Source: Bettongia penicillata ogilbyi
Taxonomy: Eukaryota; Chordata; Mammalia; Diprotodontia; Potoroidae
DNA: 64,000 bases
Assembly: GCA_023548195.1 (NCBI GenBank)
Contig: JAJHZJ010000061.1
Location: 1,900,771 to 1,964,770 of the forward strand
Direction of reading: 5' to 3'
Below, piece by piece: positions 24,620 to 37,372 of the stretch. The notes below the pieces were generated by a model. The model did not search any database, had not been told where the DNA came from, and worked only from the letters and a program-made list of their open reading frames with translations. Made by a program: the position numbers and the translations under genes. Every line of letters begins with the position of its first letter. Position 1 is the stretch's first letter.

Positions 24620-25290
24620 TGCTGAAATGCCCCTCCGATCTTACCTCACACGTCCCTACTCCTCCCATCTCACACCATGTCCCTGTCACACACTTTGTTG
24701 TATGTCTCTTTGCATCCTGTATCTCACCTCACATTCATTTTCTGACACATATCTCACTTTCCCCTCAAACTCCTCATATAAGAACCATGGTCTCAGTTAC
24801 TGTCAAGTATATTTTAGAGGGAGTTTTGGGTTTAGGGATTTTTTTAATTTGTTTGTTTGGTATGGGTTTGGCAAGGTGGCCACTGAGGTCTCTTCCAATT
24901 CTATGAAGTTTTATGATTCTGTAACGTAGTCTCATACCATTGTCTATCACAATACATATGTTCTCTCCTCTCGTACTCTGACACTTACCTCACCAGCTTT
25001 CTCCCACCCTATGTCTGGCACTCACATATGTGTCTGATAGCCCCATATACACATACTCATTGACATTTACCACTTTCTCCATCTCCTTTTCTGTTTGCTT
25101 CTCCTCCCTTTTCCCCTCCCCTTCTCTTTCTCTTTCTCTCCCTCCTTTTCCCTTTCTTTCTCTTCTCCACTCCCATTCCCTTGCTTTCATTTCTCCCATG
25201 TGCGCGCACACACACACACATCACATGTCTATCACACATGCAACCATCTCCTCTCACATTGTGTTTGGCACACGTGTACCTTCATACAGT
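24620..25290 (+). repeat. Decayed CT/CA-rich tandem array
   Basis: Repeating but degenerate units such as 'cctcacacgtccctactcct', 'ctcacaccatgtccctgtca' and 'tatctcacctcacattcatt' run to 24780. A MIR/L3-like tail interrupts (to about 24930), then similar units, a CT tract (25085-25170) and a short CA run (25205-25220). Overlapping open frames are translation of this repeat, not a protein. Confidence 0.6.
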
Positions 25291-25979
25291 GACCCTCATG
25301 ACCTGAATTTTGTTCCAAAAGAAAGATGTAACAAAAATACCTTTGGTAAGTACAAAGGAATGACATGCTCCTCAGTCAGACCTGGAATGTGATTTATGAC
25401 ACTCCGTGGGTGGTTGCTTTTGTTCTTAGGTTATTGTAGAATGTTGGGTAAGGTATGTGCAGTTAAAGCAAGTACTGTGTTAGAAGAGCCGTGGAAATAC
25501 AGAAGAGGAGACAGTGAAAGCAACGAAAAGGAGCTAAGTCTACGTAATTTGGCAAAGCATGTGCCATCAGTATGTGGCAGACAGTGGAGGAGGGGTGAGG
25601 GTTGAAATGCTTTGCTTCATAGAAAGGTAACAACACAATGGACTCTTAGAAGCCAAGAGAATAGACTTGATAATCTCTGAGGTATTTTCTCTTTCTAGAT
25701 GCTGTGACTAAATCGGAGTGCCATTTAAATTCAAAAGCTATTCAGTTCTATGAAATATTTAAGTATTTTTCTGGAGGACTAGCAATTGACACTTGAATAT
25801 CCTATATGTTGAACTCATAGACAAATAAGTAGTTATTGAGTAGATAGAGTGACTCCCTTTGCCTAGAACAGTTTTAATTCAATTTTGTTATTAATAAGCA
25901 TGTATTGTGTGCAGAATACTATGGCAAGGTACTAGGGAACAATCTAGGGTCTTCCAGAACTCATGTTTTGAAGCCTTAT

Positions 25980-27225
25980 TAGCATTAGCAATGTTTGGCC
26001 AATGTGTTAGACAACTTCCATGAAGCAAGATGGATAATTTCCCAGCATGGTAAGTTAATGGAACAAGATCATCTTGGGTTGATATCTACTTCAGAATACC
26101 CCAGGGCTTTGACCTTGGCCTTGTACTGCTTGAATTTTTGTTTAATGTCTTGGCATAGATGTTTTCACAAATTTTCAGATAACACAAAAACTGAGAGAGA
26201 TAGCTAACACAGTGGATGAGTATCCAGGGGGATCTTGGCAGGCTCAGATGATAAGCTGCACGTAAGAAGATGAAATTTAATGTGAACAAATGTAAAGTCT
26301 TACTTTCGGATGAAAACAAATCAGCTTCACAGGCATACGGTTAGGAGGCATGAGATTTTTCATGTTAAAAAAAGTATCTAGGGGAGGAAATATGTTAACA
26401 TGGACAGGAACCTAGATTTGGAGTCAAAGGATGTAGTCTCAAATTTCAGATCCACCATCTTACCTAAGTGACATGGAACAAGTTAGTTTCAACTGTTTTC
26501 TTGAAAAATATGAACGTTGGACTAGATGACATCTAAAGACTCATCTAGCTCTCAATCTGTGACCCTCTAACTGTTAGCTCATGATAAGTCAACTCTGGAG
26601 TGATACAACAGCCAAAAAAAGCAAATGAAATTTTTAGCTGAATTAAGAGTCATATTGTCCAGGATTAAAAAGGTGACCAACTCAGTGAATTCTGCCTGGA
26701 TCAGAAAACTTCTGGATATATTTTGTTTAGCTCTAGGCACTGTATTTTAAGGATATTGACAAACTGAAATGAATCCAGAAGAAGGTGAGGAGGGAACTAC
26801 AGTCCATGCAATGAAAGGATCATTTGAAAGAACTTCAAAATAGAGAAGACTTACTGGGGGAGACAGGAGAAACATAGAGAGGATATTCCTAACTCTCTTT
26901 AGATTTTTGAAGTTCTATCATTTGGAAGAGGAATTAAGACTTGTTCCACTTGGATCTAGATGGCAGAATTGGGAGTAAAAATTGACAATCACTGAGAGGT
27001 AGATTTCAGTTTGATGTTAAGGAGTTGTCCCTAACATTAGAGCTGTCCAGAAGAGGAATGATCTCCTTCAGGAGTTAACAAGTGCCCCTTACTAGAGATC
27101 TTCAGGATGAAACTAGATATGTACTTATTGAGGATGTTATAGAAGAGATTATAATTTGGGTACAGTTCAGGACTAGGTGTTCTCTAAAATAACCTGCCAT
27201 TTGTGAGTTTTTGTGGTCCTGTGAT
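25980..27225 (+). repeat. L3/CR1 LINE, about 1.2 kb fossil
   Basis: 5' part keeps reverse-transcriptase-end features ('ttttcagataacacaaaaac', 'gaacaaatgtaaagtcttac'). 3' part has 'cattagagctgtccagaaga', 'ggaatgatctccttcaggag' and 'tcttcaggatgaaactagat'. A MIR (26395-26575) interrupts it. Frames are broken and it is inactive. Confidence 0.8.
26395..26575 (+). repeat. MIR inserted in the L3/CR1 element
   Basis: 'cctagatttggagtcaaagg', 'cttgaaaaatatgaacgttg' and 'gatgacatctaaagactcat'. Confidence 0.7.
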
Positions 27226-28456
27226 TCAGTTTCTGAGAACAGAAGAAAATTAGTATCCTTTAACTTCTGTGTATCTCAGGTTAACCTAACACCTCAAGTG
27301 CAAGTTACCCCTTAGGTCTCTGAATAGATGTTCATTTGCCCTCTAGAAAGACTCAACTCCATGTGGACAATAGTTATTTTTATAGAAGACCTTGATCCCA
27401 ATTATGTGTCTGGAATTGGATCGAGAATTTACCCCCTCATTCCCAGACTCCCTCTCCCTAAAAGAAGAGGCTCCGAATAACAATTACTAGCTAAGTAGCT
27501 GGATCCAAATCATCTTTGCTGATGAAATAACTGAGCTAGCTAGACACATCTGCATGCTGCAACAAAATGGGAAGTTAATCTATTTCTTTCAAAGGAAAGC
27601 AGGCATGGTGTTATGTACAGTAGCTGCTCTCCTGATGTGCAGTGAAGTGCTTTCCCATGAAACAACTTCAGCTGCTGAGGCAAGTAACAGATGATCATAG
27701 AGTGAAAACAGAAGAGCCTGTAGGAAATAACTTCCTTGAAGAATTCTTTTGATGTGAGGAGGGAAATAGCCTTTGTTTTCTTGGGGAAAAAAATCTCTTA
27801 AGGTTATCTCTTGTTGGAACCCTTAGTTCTTCCTAAGGTTCTATTTTTTTGTCCTTCCTAATTGTTTCTGATGGGGAGCTGAGGGTGAGAATCCTGAATG
27901 TCTTTATATTAATTCTTTGAAGGCAGAATATTCTGGTCATCATAGACTAGCATTAAAGGAAGATGAAATACATAGTTTTTCTTAAAAAGAAAGAAAAAGT
28001 TCTTGATTCATTAGATGGAGAAATAGAATCATTTTTCCTCCTAATAAATAGCATGCTCTTGAAAGAGCCCCCAGTGCAGAGTATGCTAATAATAATCTTC
28101 CTGGCAATGGTTTCAAGTCACCTTAGTTCAAGTGCAAATACTCCCTTCATAGATTAAAACAAAAATTAAACTAAGATACTGAGTGGAGACTGTCAAAATT
28201 TGGTGGTACCTAGCATCTAAAACCAGACAGATAATTTTTAATGAACATGTGTTTGTGATGAGATAACCTGAAAAATTGCTTCCTTTCTGTATTGAAAAAC
28301 TGAATTTTAAAATCCTTTTCTGTAAAGAACATACACCAATAGCTCTTAACATAAACCATAACAGATATTTTTAGAGAATTTGAACTCTGCCCCCCCCACT
28401 TCTTCAACACAAGATGCTTATTTTTCATTGGTTTATAATTTTTACATTTCTTTTAG

Positions 28457-28590
28457 GTTTATGAACACCAAGATGGCAGCAAATCTCTAAAACTAGGAGA
28501 TTTTGGCTTGGCAACTATTGTAGATGGCCCCCTGTACACTGTCTGTGGTACCCCGACTTATGTGGCTCCGGAAATCATTGCAGAAACTGG
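28457..28590 (+). CDS. DCLK1: DCLK1 coding exon: DFG motif, activation segment and APE (W174-W218)
   Basis: The exon lies between a TTCTTTTAG acceptor (AG 28455-28456) and a GG|GTAACT donor (GT 28591), with 44 codons plus 2 nt. It reads [20 protein letters not shown], then the activation loop [15 protein letters not shown] and VAPEII. Asp W188 (human D533) binds magnesium; the GTP and APE elements form the peptide-substrate platform. The loop is short and lacks an obvious CaMKK-type activating Thr context, consistent with a kinase regulated mainly by its tail. The exon ends inside a Gly codon (phase 2). Confidence 0.97.
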
Positions 28591-29469
28591 GTAACTTCTC
28601 TACCATTTTTGTTTTTAATAGTAGTAAGTGATAGAAGTATGGTGTTGCTGTTTGTAGGGCTGGCCGAGTTATCAGGCCTCTCTCATCTCACTTTTGTGAT
28701 CTTTACAGAGCAGGTCTTTTCTGTGTGTTGTTCAAATCGAATCACCAATTACTGCCTTCTTGTTTAAGGCTCTCATTTGCCCTGTGTTAAGGGTTAGCAC
28801 AGCAGTGATTAACCCCAGAGGAGAAAGTCTTCAGACTAACAGTGAAACATACAGTGATAGTAATTAACTCCCTCAAGGAGATAAAAGAAACAAAATCTGC
28901 TCTAGATAGAGATTACACTTTCCTGTGGTTATTTTCTCTGTTGCCCTTAATCTCCAATCACCATCCCATTTTGGCCTTCTTTAGGATCTATTGATTTAAT
29001 GTAGCATGTAAACACTCACTGGTGGCAGTGAAGTAGAGGAAATTTGCAGGTTTCTGTATGCAGAAACTACAGCTGCAGAATGTTTCCAGCCTTAGAAGGC
29101 ATGCCTTAGCTCACTTCTCTCTTTCTTTCCCCACTCCTTCTTTCTCTCTTCCTTCCTCCTGTCCTTCCTTTCTTCTCCCTCCCCACTCTCCTGTCTCTCT
29201 CTCCCTCTCCCTTTTCCCTCTCACTCTCTTTTCCTCTCTCTCATTCTCTATCCCTCCTCCTCCCTTTCCTCCCTTTCTACCCTTCTCCTTTCTCTTTCCT
29301 TCTCCCTTCCTCCCCCTCCCTCCCTATCTATACCCTTCTCCCATCCTTACTCTTTCCAAGCATGCCTGAACTCTTAATACTGACTATGTTACCATAAGCA
29401 ATGGAGATTATTTCTATTTTTTTCTATGCCTATAGAAAAAAATTTTTTCTGTCTAGTTGACTTCCCTCC

Positions 29470-29568
<99 letters not shown>

Positions 29569-30317
29569 CTCCCCCTTCCTATGCCCCTCCCTCCCCGACC
29601 CTATTCTGTCCCCCAACCTACACAGCCTAGAGGTCAATTTTTCCTCCTGGCCGTTCATAGGAAAACCAGTCACAACATAGACCAGGGAGAAGAGCAGTCA
29701 AAACAGAGGGAAAATATAGATATAAGAGAAAAATGCTAAATTTGTAGTCCTCAAAAACCTTGATTCAAACCTTGGTTTTGTGTGAAATCAGAAGAAAGTA
29801 ATTTAAATTTTCTTACCCTCTGTAAAGTGGGGATGATACCTATATTATCTGCCTGATACGGTTATTGTGGGAATCAAATTGGATAATATGTGCCTGCTAT
29901 TATTATAGCTGGGGGGAGGAGGGGGAGAGGTACAGGTTGATAGGACAGCAAACAAGGTACTCCCAGAAAATGGCATAGATAAACAAAGAGTACTGTCTCT
30001 TTCTCTGATTATAACCATAGTGACTATCTCAGATACCGCACTGTTGGAACAATCACATTTTCTTTTCTGGTTCATTCTGAGTTTTTTCCCCTGTAATCCA
30101 ATACTTAATAGATATCTGCCTGCGAACATGTGTGTACTTCCTCTGATTTTCATTCATGTGCTTTGGAAATATCTTTTTTTCTCCAGTCTCAGTTTATTTA
30201 GTGTTAATTATTTTCTGATAGGGAAATAGGGGGATAGAGATGTTAATGTATTATACTATGTGCTGTAATGTGCCCTGGCCTGATTTCCCTAAATCATAAT
30301 ATCACTTATGTTTTTAG
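28591..30317 (+). other. DCLK1: DCLK1 intron of 1,727 nt
   Basis: Dominated by a 0.5-kb polypyrimidine/CT block (29105-29590). The sequences before and after it show no gene; a degraded MIR-like stretch lies near 29730-29900. Confidence 0.8.
29105..29590 (+). repeat. Polypyrimidine block with a pure (CT)45 array
   Basis: 29105-29345 is C/T-rich. 29475-29564 is an uninterrupted 90-bp CT array; C/T-rich flanks continue to 29590. On the complement it is a GA array. Confidence 0.95.
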
Positions 30318-30395
30318 ATATGGCCTCAAGGTGGACATCTGGGCAGCTGGTGTGATTACTTATATCCTGCTGTGTGGTTTCCCTCCATTCCGTGG
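30318..30395 (+). CDS. DCLK1: DCLK1 coding exon: helix F (W218-W244)
   Basis: The acceptor TTTTTAG ends at 30317 and the donor CGTGG|GTATGG follows 30395. After completing the split Gly it reads [20 protein letters not shown], then FPPFR and two bases of the next Gly. Asp W224 in VDIWAAG is the invariant helix F residue that organises the catalytic loop. The 364-nt intron that follows is the shortest here, so exons 30318-30395 and 30760-30856 form a pair. Phase 2 at both ends means skipping this 78-nt exon would keep the frame but destroy the kinase core. Confidence 0.97.
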
Positions 30396-30759
30396 GTATG
30401 GACCACAGTCTCCTATTCAGTTCCTAACAATGTATTTCTCTATTCTCAAAATGATCCATATGTCTCTCCTGCACCAAATACAAAGAAGTCTGCTGCAGGG
30501 GAAAAGGGGAGGGGGGAAATCTTTATTTGTAATGCCTATTATTTTTTCCATATTGTGCATGCTAATTTATATGATGTTCATAAATCTTCTCTGCTATTTT
30601 TAAAGTTTGTTCATTCTTAAATTTACCAAAACAATTCCTCTTTGACTTTTTGAATTGCTTAAAAACATACATTTTACAAAATTCATTGGAGGAGGGAGTG
30701 CTCCAGTTCTTGATGCAGAATGATCTGAATTTGCTTTTTTCTTTTCTCCCTTCAAACAG
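30396..30759 (+). other. DCLK1: DCLK1 intron of 364 nt
   Basis: T-rich, no repeat. A short intron between two kinase exons. Confidence 0.85.
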
Positions 30760-30856
30760 AAGTGGTGATGATCAGGAAGTACTTTTTGATCAGATCTTGA
30801 TGGGTCAAGTGGACTTTCCTTCTCCGTACTGGGACAATGTTTCTGATTCTGCCAAG
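30760..30856 (+). CDS. DCLK1: DCLK1 coding exon: helix G region (W244-W276)
   Basis: The acceptor CTTCAAACAG ends at 30759 and the donor AAG|GTAGAC follows 30856. After one base completing a Gly, 32 codons read [20 protein letters not shown] then [12 protein letters not shown]. This is helix G and the loop toward helix H, typical of CaMK-group kinases (F-x-x-I-L-x-G, then F-P-S-P-Y-W). Phase goes from 2 to 0. No differences from remembered mammalian DCLK1. Confidence 0.97.
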
Positions 30857-32299
30857 GTAGACTTTGGAGGGTATTATATTCCTTGTGTATGTTAGCATTG
30901 GGATTAAGTGCTAATTACCATGGGCAAAGAGACTTTTGATATTGTGTAAGTATCATTTTTGCACATTAAACTGAGCGTTATATTGAATAGGTTTTCAAAG
31001 ATTTCACAGTTACTAAAAACTTTAGCTTCTAAAGTTCTCTTAAAATCTTGATTCTTTCAATGTAGCACTTCCACCGATAAGGAATTTGTAGATCAGGTTC
31101 AGACCTTAACCTTAGACAAGTCACTTAGCCAAACTAGAGGTTAGATGATCTTGAAATTCCTCCGAGTTTTAGATTCTGCGCTCTCTTGCTCAATATGAGA
31201 CCATTCCTGTCATCTGTGTCCTTGATGATGCGTGCATGTCATCATTAGTAATATACTAGAGAGTACTTACACCCACCATGTATCATTCCATTGTACTTTA
31301 GGTCACCTGCAATTTGGATTCTTCTTGTCTCATGGTATTCACTAATCCATATCCATTTAGCATCACTAGGAGAATACTAGGGCTATAGTGGTGGGTGTTG
31401 GCAGCAGCACACAGACTGGGTTCACTATGATCTCTGTACTGGACCTCACCCATTGTCCAACTTTAGCACTTGTCTAAGATATGTATGCACTAACTCAATC
31501 CATTCAGCTGTTATTATATGTGTAATATGTATTTTTTTTATCCACTTCATTTTTTCCCAGTGTAGGTTGGTAAACAAATCACTCTTTTTATGGATTTCTA
31601 CCACATAAAATTTCTGAATCTAGAGAAATGTACCTAAATCAGTAGAGGTTGGAAAGAAGTAAAAGATATGATGCCTGTCTAAAAGACCTTTATGGTCTTA
31701 TTGGGAGAACCAAACATACATATTTAAGAGAATAAAATAACATAATACAATATATATAATCAAATGCCATCATGTGCCAGCCATCACAGGTTAGAGGAGA
31801 AAGAAATCATGATTTAGTTGGAACTTCATGAGGAAAGGCTTTATGAGAGAGGAAAGAATGGAACTGAGACTTGAAGGACAAATGAGACTTGAGTAGATAA
31901 AGAGGAGAAAGGGGAGAGGATGTCATTTCATCCCATAAAACCAGGAGATTTGCTTGAAGAAAAAATTCTTACAATATGTTAAACACTTATAGTAAGAAAA
32001 TTAGAATGCTTTGGAAAATGGCAGACCTTTAGTTGCATTAGTTTATATTTCTGCAACTGTCACCAGGACTGACTTACATTCCAAATTTTTTTGGAATCTG
32101 TTTGGGCTATTAAGAAGGAATTATTTTGTCTTTATTTTTTTCCTTCTCATGAGATGTCCTTTTTATTTTGAGAAGTTCCAAAATCTGAGTATAATTTATT
32201 ATTGAATACCCCTGGCTCCATCATTTGGCTCTGTTCTATCAGCTCACATTGAGTTCCAGCTTTCTTAAGTTTAAGAACAGCTCCATCCCACATCAGCAT

Positions 32300-32695
32300 G
32301 TGGACTCAGGGGAATGGAGGAGTATTCAGAAGACAGCAACTAAGATGAAAGGAATGAGTCGTATTCATCTAGAGAAGAAAAGGTTCATGGATGACTTAAG
32401 AACTATCTTCAAGTATATATAGCATTATTACGCACATACTGAATGATCAGAAATCTGTTTAATCTGCAGCAAAAGGATTTGAAGTTATGCATAAGAAATT
32501 ATTTCCTTATAATTTGTCAACTTTGGAATGGGCTGCCATATGGAGTTTTAGTACATTTGTCCCCTGGAGGTCTTTTAAAAATGGGATCAATTTTTATCTG
32601 TCAAAGATAATTCAGCTGTATGGGCTTGCCCAGGGATAGGGGATTAGATGCAATGACCCCACACTTGTAACTCTTTGATTCTGTCTCATGACTCA
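32300..32695 (+). repeat. L3/CR1 LINE 3' fragment
   Basis: 'tcatctagagaagaaaaggt', 'aactttggaatgggctgcca' and 'cccctggaggtcttttaaaa' are the conserved CR1/L3 3' blocks. Confidence 0.8.
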
Positions 32696-33749
32696 GCAGA
32701 GGTGTAACATCTGGTCAAGATGACATCTTCAGGAATGAGAAGTTCTGGCTTAGAGTATAGGAGATGCATTGGAGATAAAAGCAAACAGGGTTTGGAGAAG
32801 GAACCAGGGGACTCCCTTATGTTGGGGCAATTGGGAAATCAGAGATATGCACCATAAGGGCATGGTTTAAAAGCCAAATGCCATAGGATGAATGAGTTAA
32901 GTATTCAGTGCTATCATGGAAAGTTTGCAGACTCAGCTTAGGGAATTGCACTGATAATCCATCTGAAGGAGAGTGAATTTGTTGCATCACCATCTAAAAA
33001 GAAAAGCATCACCTTCAGCCCTTTAATATGATTAAAGTGACCAATGAATTCTGCTGCCTTGGTGGCATGTTGGCAAGTGGGGCCAGCACCATCAGACTAT
33101 ATCAAGAAATCCATTGTGTTGTCCAGTAAATGATGCAACGCTCATTCAGTTCACTTTTCAACAATTATTTATTAGGCACCGTGTGCAAGACACTACGCAA
33201 GGGACTGGAGGTACAAAGATGAAAAACCGCACTCTTCAAAGAATCTTCCATTCTGATAGGTGGTGTAAGACATGTCCAAAAAAGAAAGAAAGATGATGCA
33301 AGGTAGAATAAGACTATACAGGAGAAGTCCAGATGAGCATTGGCTGAGAAATCTGAGGATTGAGATGAGATCGCCTTCAACTGGGTTACACTTTCATTAA
33401 TGTCAATGAATTTTCTGTTTTCTGTGTGTCTTCATGCCGTGTCTTCTGCTTCTCATATGAGTTCCAGCTTCCACCAAGGGGCCCTGGCTCCTGACTGGTC
33501 AGAGTTCTCAATAACTGACCTGACCCAGACCCACTACGTAGCTACTGTCCAATCATTCTCATGCCATTTCATTACCTATGTAGCCTTTCTTCTGCTTAAC
33601 GCACTCTACTTTCAATCCTTAGCTCTGAGAACTTTAATGAAATCAACATAAACGTTTCTGGGAAGGATATGCTAGTCAATTCCATTGTAACTCTGTCCAC
33701 CAACCCTGAAAATTCTTAGTGCCAAAACACCCCTTACATGTGCTATCTT

Positions 33750-33865
33750 CCCTTACTAAAATGCATGTTCCTTGAGGCCCAGGACTATCTTTTTATATCT
33801 GTATTCCCAGTACTTCACACAGTGCCTGACAAACAGGAGGCAATTAATAAATGCCTTTTCATTCA
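33750..33865 (+). repeat. L2/MIR-type 3' end fragment
   Basis: 'atgcatgttccttgaggccc', 'tgtattcccagtacttcaca', 'cagtgcctgacaaacaggag', 'ttaataaatgcc'. Confidence 0.75.
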
Positions 33866-35104
33866 TTCTAGCTTCTGGATAAATTTTAACAGATAAAGAT
33901 TAACACACTATTGCTGAGTTCTCAGAGAAGCTGGTCATGGCAGTACTTACTGTAGCCTATCTTCACACCATAAGAGAAGGGTGAAGAAACCCAAAGAATC
34001 AAATAAATTACTAGTAAAGTGCTTGGTGTTGGCTGAATGGAAGAAATAAATCGTGCTAGGGAGAGTTAGGAAGTGACTATCCAAATAGTCGGGCTGGTAT
34101 CCAGCCATCATAGATCACGTGGCTCGGGGGGAACAGAAACACTGCTGCTTTTGAGACAGAGAAGGAACCAGGGGACTCAGAGGCCCCCAAAACAGCAGCT
34201 TTAATAGCTGAGTAAAAAATGGCTCTAAATCTAAGTGGCTTGGAAGGTTCTAAAGGTCTCATTAGTCACACCTGTACACTGGAAAGTACACAGTCAGCAG
34301 AAGTCCATATTCCACTCCCAACTAACTGAGCAATACATTAATTGGGCGCTGAACTCAGAAGTCAACCTATTTCTGACTCTCTCACTATGTAAGTTCAAGA
34401 TCCCTAACATGCCCTGGGCCATCTTTCTCCATTGGACATGCACCAAACAGCATTCAAATTTGTGAGTTAAAAAGGAACTTTCAGAATTACAGATGCCTTT
34501 TATTTTAACCAGAAATGGCCCAAACAAGTGTTTTCTAGTCAGTTACACCCACGCTATCACTCTCCAAAATGAGAACTCTTTTAAGCAATTCAGTTCAACA
34601 AATTTTTTTTAAGCATCTACAAAGTTCAAGACACATAAAGACAAAAATAAAAGCCTCTTTCTCTAGGTCTTTACATTCTTCAAATGTGTACATGAGTAAT
34701 ATGAAGTAATTTCAGGAGTTAGTGAACACTGATGCCTTATCAGTTTACTGTGTTAGTAGAAGAGGCCTTTTGTGAAAAGTGGCACCTGAACTATGTGGTT
34801 TGAAGGAAGTTAAAGAGTCCCAGAGGTAAAGGTAAGGAAAGAACACATTCCAGACATTCAGAGAATATGTTCTGTGCACAGGAGGAGAATCAGAGAATTG
34901 TAAGGAGGCCAGTTTGACTGGATCAGGGAGTGAGTACATGAAGGGGGAATAATGTGAAATTATGTCTAGAAGGACAAGCGAGAATCATATTTGTAAAGGG
35001 CTTTAAATGCAACCTGAGAATTTAATATTTTTTGTTAGAAGTAGTAAAGAGTAACCCAAAATGTTTGAGGCAATTTTTAAAGGACTAAAAGCTGATTATG
35101 GTCT

Positions 35105-35435
35105 TTCTTCCTAGAATGTCCTTCCCGTCCTGCTGCCTGTGAAAGTCTAACCCATCCTTTGAGGGCTAGTTCCCGTGTCCCTTTCCTTAATCTCTCCAGA
35201 CATGGATGAAGCAATATTTCATTCTTCTAAACACCTATAGCACTTCTTGTCCGTTCTATTGCTAATGCCCTTATAGTTTTTTTCTTGTTTTCCAGTTATT
35301 TTCTGTGTTTTATCTCCCTTAGATTCATCTACCTGCTTGAAGATATAGTTCTTATATATTTTTGCATTTCTCACAGTTTCCCATAAAGTGCCTCACACTT
35401 AGTAAAAGCTCCTTAAATGGTTACAAAAATGAATG
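35105..35435 (+). repeat. L2 LINE 3' fragment
   Basis: 'cctagaatgtccttcccgtc', then 'ctgcttgaagatatagttct' and 'gtgcctcacacttagtaaaa'. Confidence 0.7.
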
Positions 35436-35459
35436 AACAAATCATGAATTTTCTTTACT

Positions 35460-35700
35460 TGGTTGGGACCGATAACAGTAGTCTGACACTTATATGGTGT
35501 TTTCATAGTCTACAGTATACAATATAGAGTTCTCCATGGTAGTTCTGTATGTTCTTCAGTATTATTCCCATCTTATAAATGAAGAAACTGAAGTTCAAGT
35601 AGCTGTTCAGTCAGAGGGTGAATGACAGAGCAGGCCTAGAAACCAGATCTGACTCATAATTGTCTGCTTATTCTGCGAATGCTTCATCGCCTCCTAGGAA
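35460..35700 (-). repeat. MIR-type SINE, antisense
   Basis: 'cttataaatgaagaaactga', then 'gagggtgaatgacagagcag' and 'agaaaccagatctgactcat'. Confidence 0.65.
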
Positions 35701-36658
35701 AATCATCACCAAAGAGTATTCAGCACTTGAGTACTGTGACACTGCTGGGTATTTTCAAAGGGAGTTAAATTTTCTCTGTTATCTTGGCATTCACACCGGA
35801 AAACAAACTGACTGCTGACACAGCAATCCAATCCAAGCTATGACTTCAAGATCTCAGTGCCTTCATTAATCCTTGGATTTGTTATCCTTGCTTCAGAACT
35901 ATCAAGTCATCCAGAAGACATCACATTAACTACTCCCATTTAAGCCGTTTCTTCATCTCTGTGGAATGGAGATAGACAAATACATATTATATATCATATA
36001 TATTACATATATGTGTGTATATGATATCCATGCACACATACACATAATAACCCACACATGTATATAAGTCATTATCATGTTCTTTCTGTGTCTTTTTTTA
36101 ACCTAAACATATTATCTGATTTTGAAGAGAAAATCTAATTTTCCTTCAAGGGTAAAACTAAATAAAAATGCAGGACATGGAATTTCTGTATTGAGATAAT
36201 ATTTAGAATTTAAATTTTTTACGTCTAGTTTAATATTTTACCTTTGAGAAGATACGCAATCTATTTACAAAAAGTTGATTATATATAAAATGGAATTTTA
36301 GAATTTTTGTATCTCACATTTTATTGGATTTTTTTCCTATACCAACCAGCAGTTATTAAACTCTAATTTAAAAAACCTTTTCAGTCTGTTATTCAGGTAT
36401 CAAAGGATAAAACAATGCATTTAAGAAAAGATAGACCAAAAAAATGACTTGTAAAATAGTAAAATCTATATAGCTGAGAAATTTTTCTCTGTAATTGTAG
36501 TGAAATAAAATCATTTTCTGGACGTGCAACAGAGAGAAAGAGAGAAGACAAAGAGCATTGGGATCCTTTTCCAACTTGGAATGGAAAGTTGCTGCTTAAA
36601 AACTTTGAGTTTTGATTATAAAAGTTATATAAACTGGATCTAATCTTTGCTTTCACAG

Positions 36659-36739
36659 GAGCTCATTACTATGATGCTGTTGGTGGATGTTGATCAAAGG
36701 TTTTCAGCTTTGCAAGTCCTTGAACATCCATGGGTTAAT
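36659..36739 (+). CDS. DCLK1: DCLK1 coding exon: helices H and I, end of kinase domain (W277-W303)
   Basis: A long pyrimidine tract with TTTCACAG (AG 36657-36658) precedes it, and AAT|GTAAGT (GT 36740) follows. The 27 codons in phase 0 read [20 protein letters not shown] then LEHPWVN. Arg W290 in DQR is the invariant kinase subdomain XI Arg that pairs with the APE Glu. Leu for Val in FSALQV is the one likely difference from human. The kinase domain ends at about W302. An 11.1-kb intron follows. Confidence 0.97.
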
Positions 36740-37311
36740 GTAAGTAAATTTTTACATTTCATGTTTAATCTTCATGTCTTTTTTTCAATTAGCAGATTTC
36801 CTAATAATTCTTCCCTGTTTAAAATGAAGGCTTAGGAAAAGAAAAGTAACATATTTCATGTCTGTCACTGAAAAGACTTTTGTGCTGGATATGAGTAAAC
36901 AGAAAAAAAAACATTGTCTTTCACATGACTTTATTGCTACAAAATTTCATCTTAAAAGTCATTGTAGCATGTCACTACAGAAATTTAAACGAGAAAATGC
37001 ACTCACAGGAGAATAAGAGAATATATACATATATATACATATGTGTGTATATATAGATATGTACATATTGCTTTTCCCCTCAGCTAACAACTTTTTACCT
37101 AGCAAAACTATGTTTTACTAATAAGCATAGAACTATCAGGTGATTCCACTTCTGCCACTGTGTCTCTGGTAATTCTTTAGGAGATATACGTGAAAAATCA
37201 GTACCAGTGCTTCAAAAAGAAAGGCTTTTAATATTTATCCTTCCACGAAGTCACAATGGGAGGAACTCTTTTTACAATTGGTAAACACTGCTGCTGCCGA
37301 GTATACTCAGG

Positions 37312-37372
37312 ATCCTGTATAACAAATTATATAATCCTGCATAACAAATTATGTATCCCGTATAACAAAATA
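37312..37372 (+). repeat. Short tandem motif, three copies
   Basis: TCCTGTATAACAAATTAT, TCCTGCATAACAAATTAT and TCCCGTATAACAAA in a row, period about 22. Confidence 0.85.

Larger units (their letters stand above)
30857..36658 (+). other. DCLK1: DCLK1 intron of 5,802 nt
   Basis: Contains L3/CR1 and L2 fragments and a MIR. 31640-31930 and 34580-35060 look like antisense or ancient repeat remnants of uncertain family. 30860-31600, 32700-33700, 33870-34570 and 35710-36650 show nothing I can name apart from TA-rich DNA near 35980-36070. Confidence 0.8.

Noticed and set aside
24534..24929. 131-residue plus-strand open frame, the second longest in the window
   Set aside because: It translates the decayed CT/CA-rich array and a retroelement tail; no domain.
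30268..30603. Kinase-like single-exon open frame
   Set aside because: Only the part encoded by exon 30318-30395 is real; the rest reads through splice sites.
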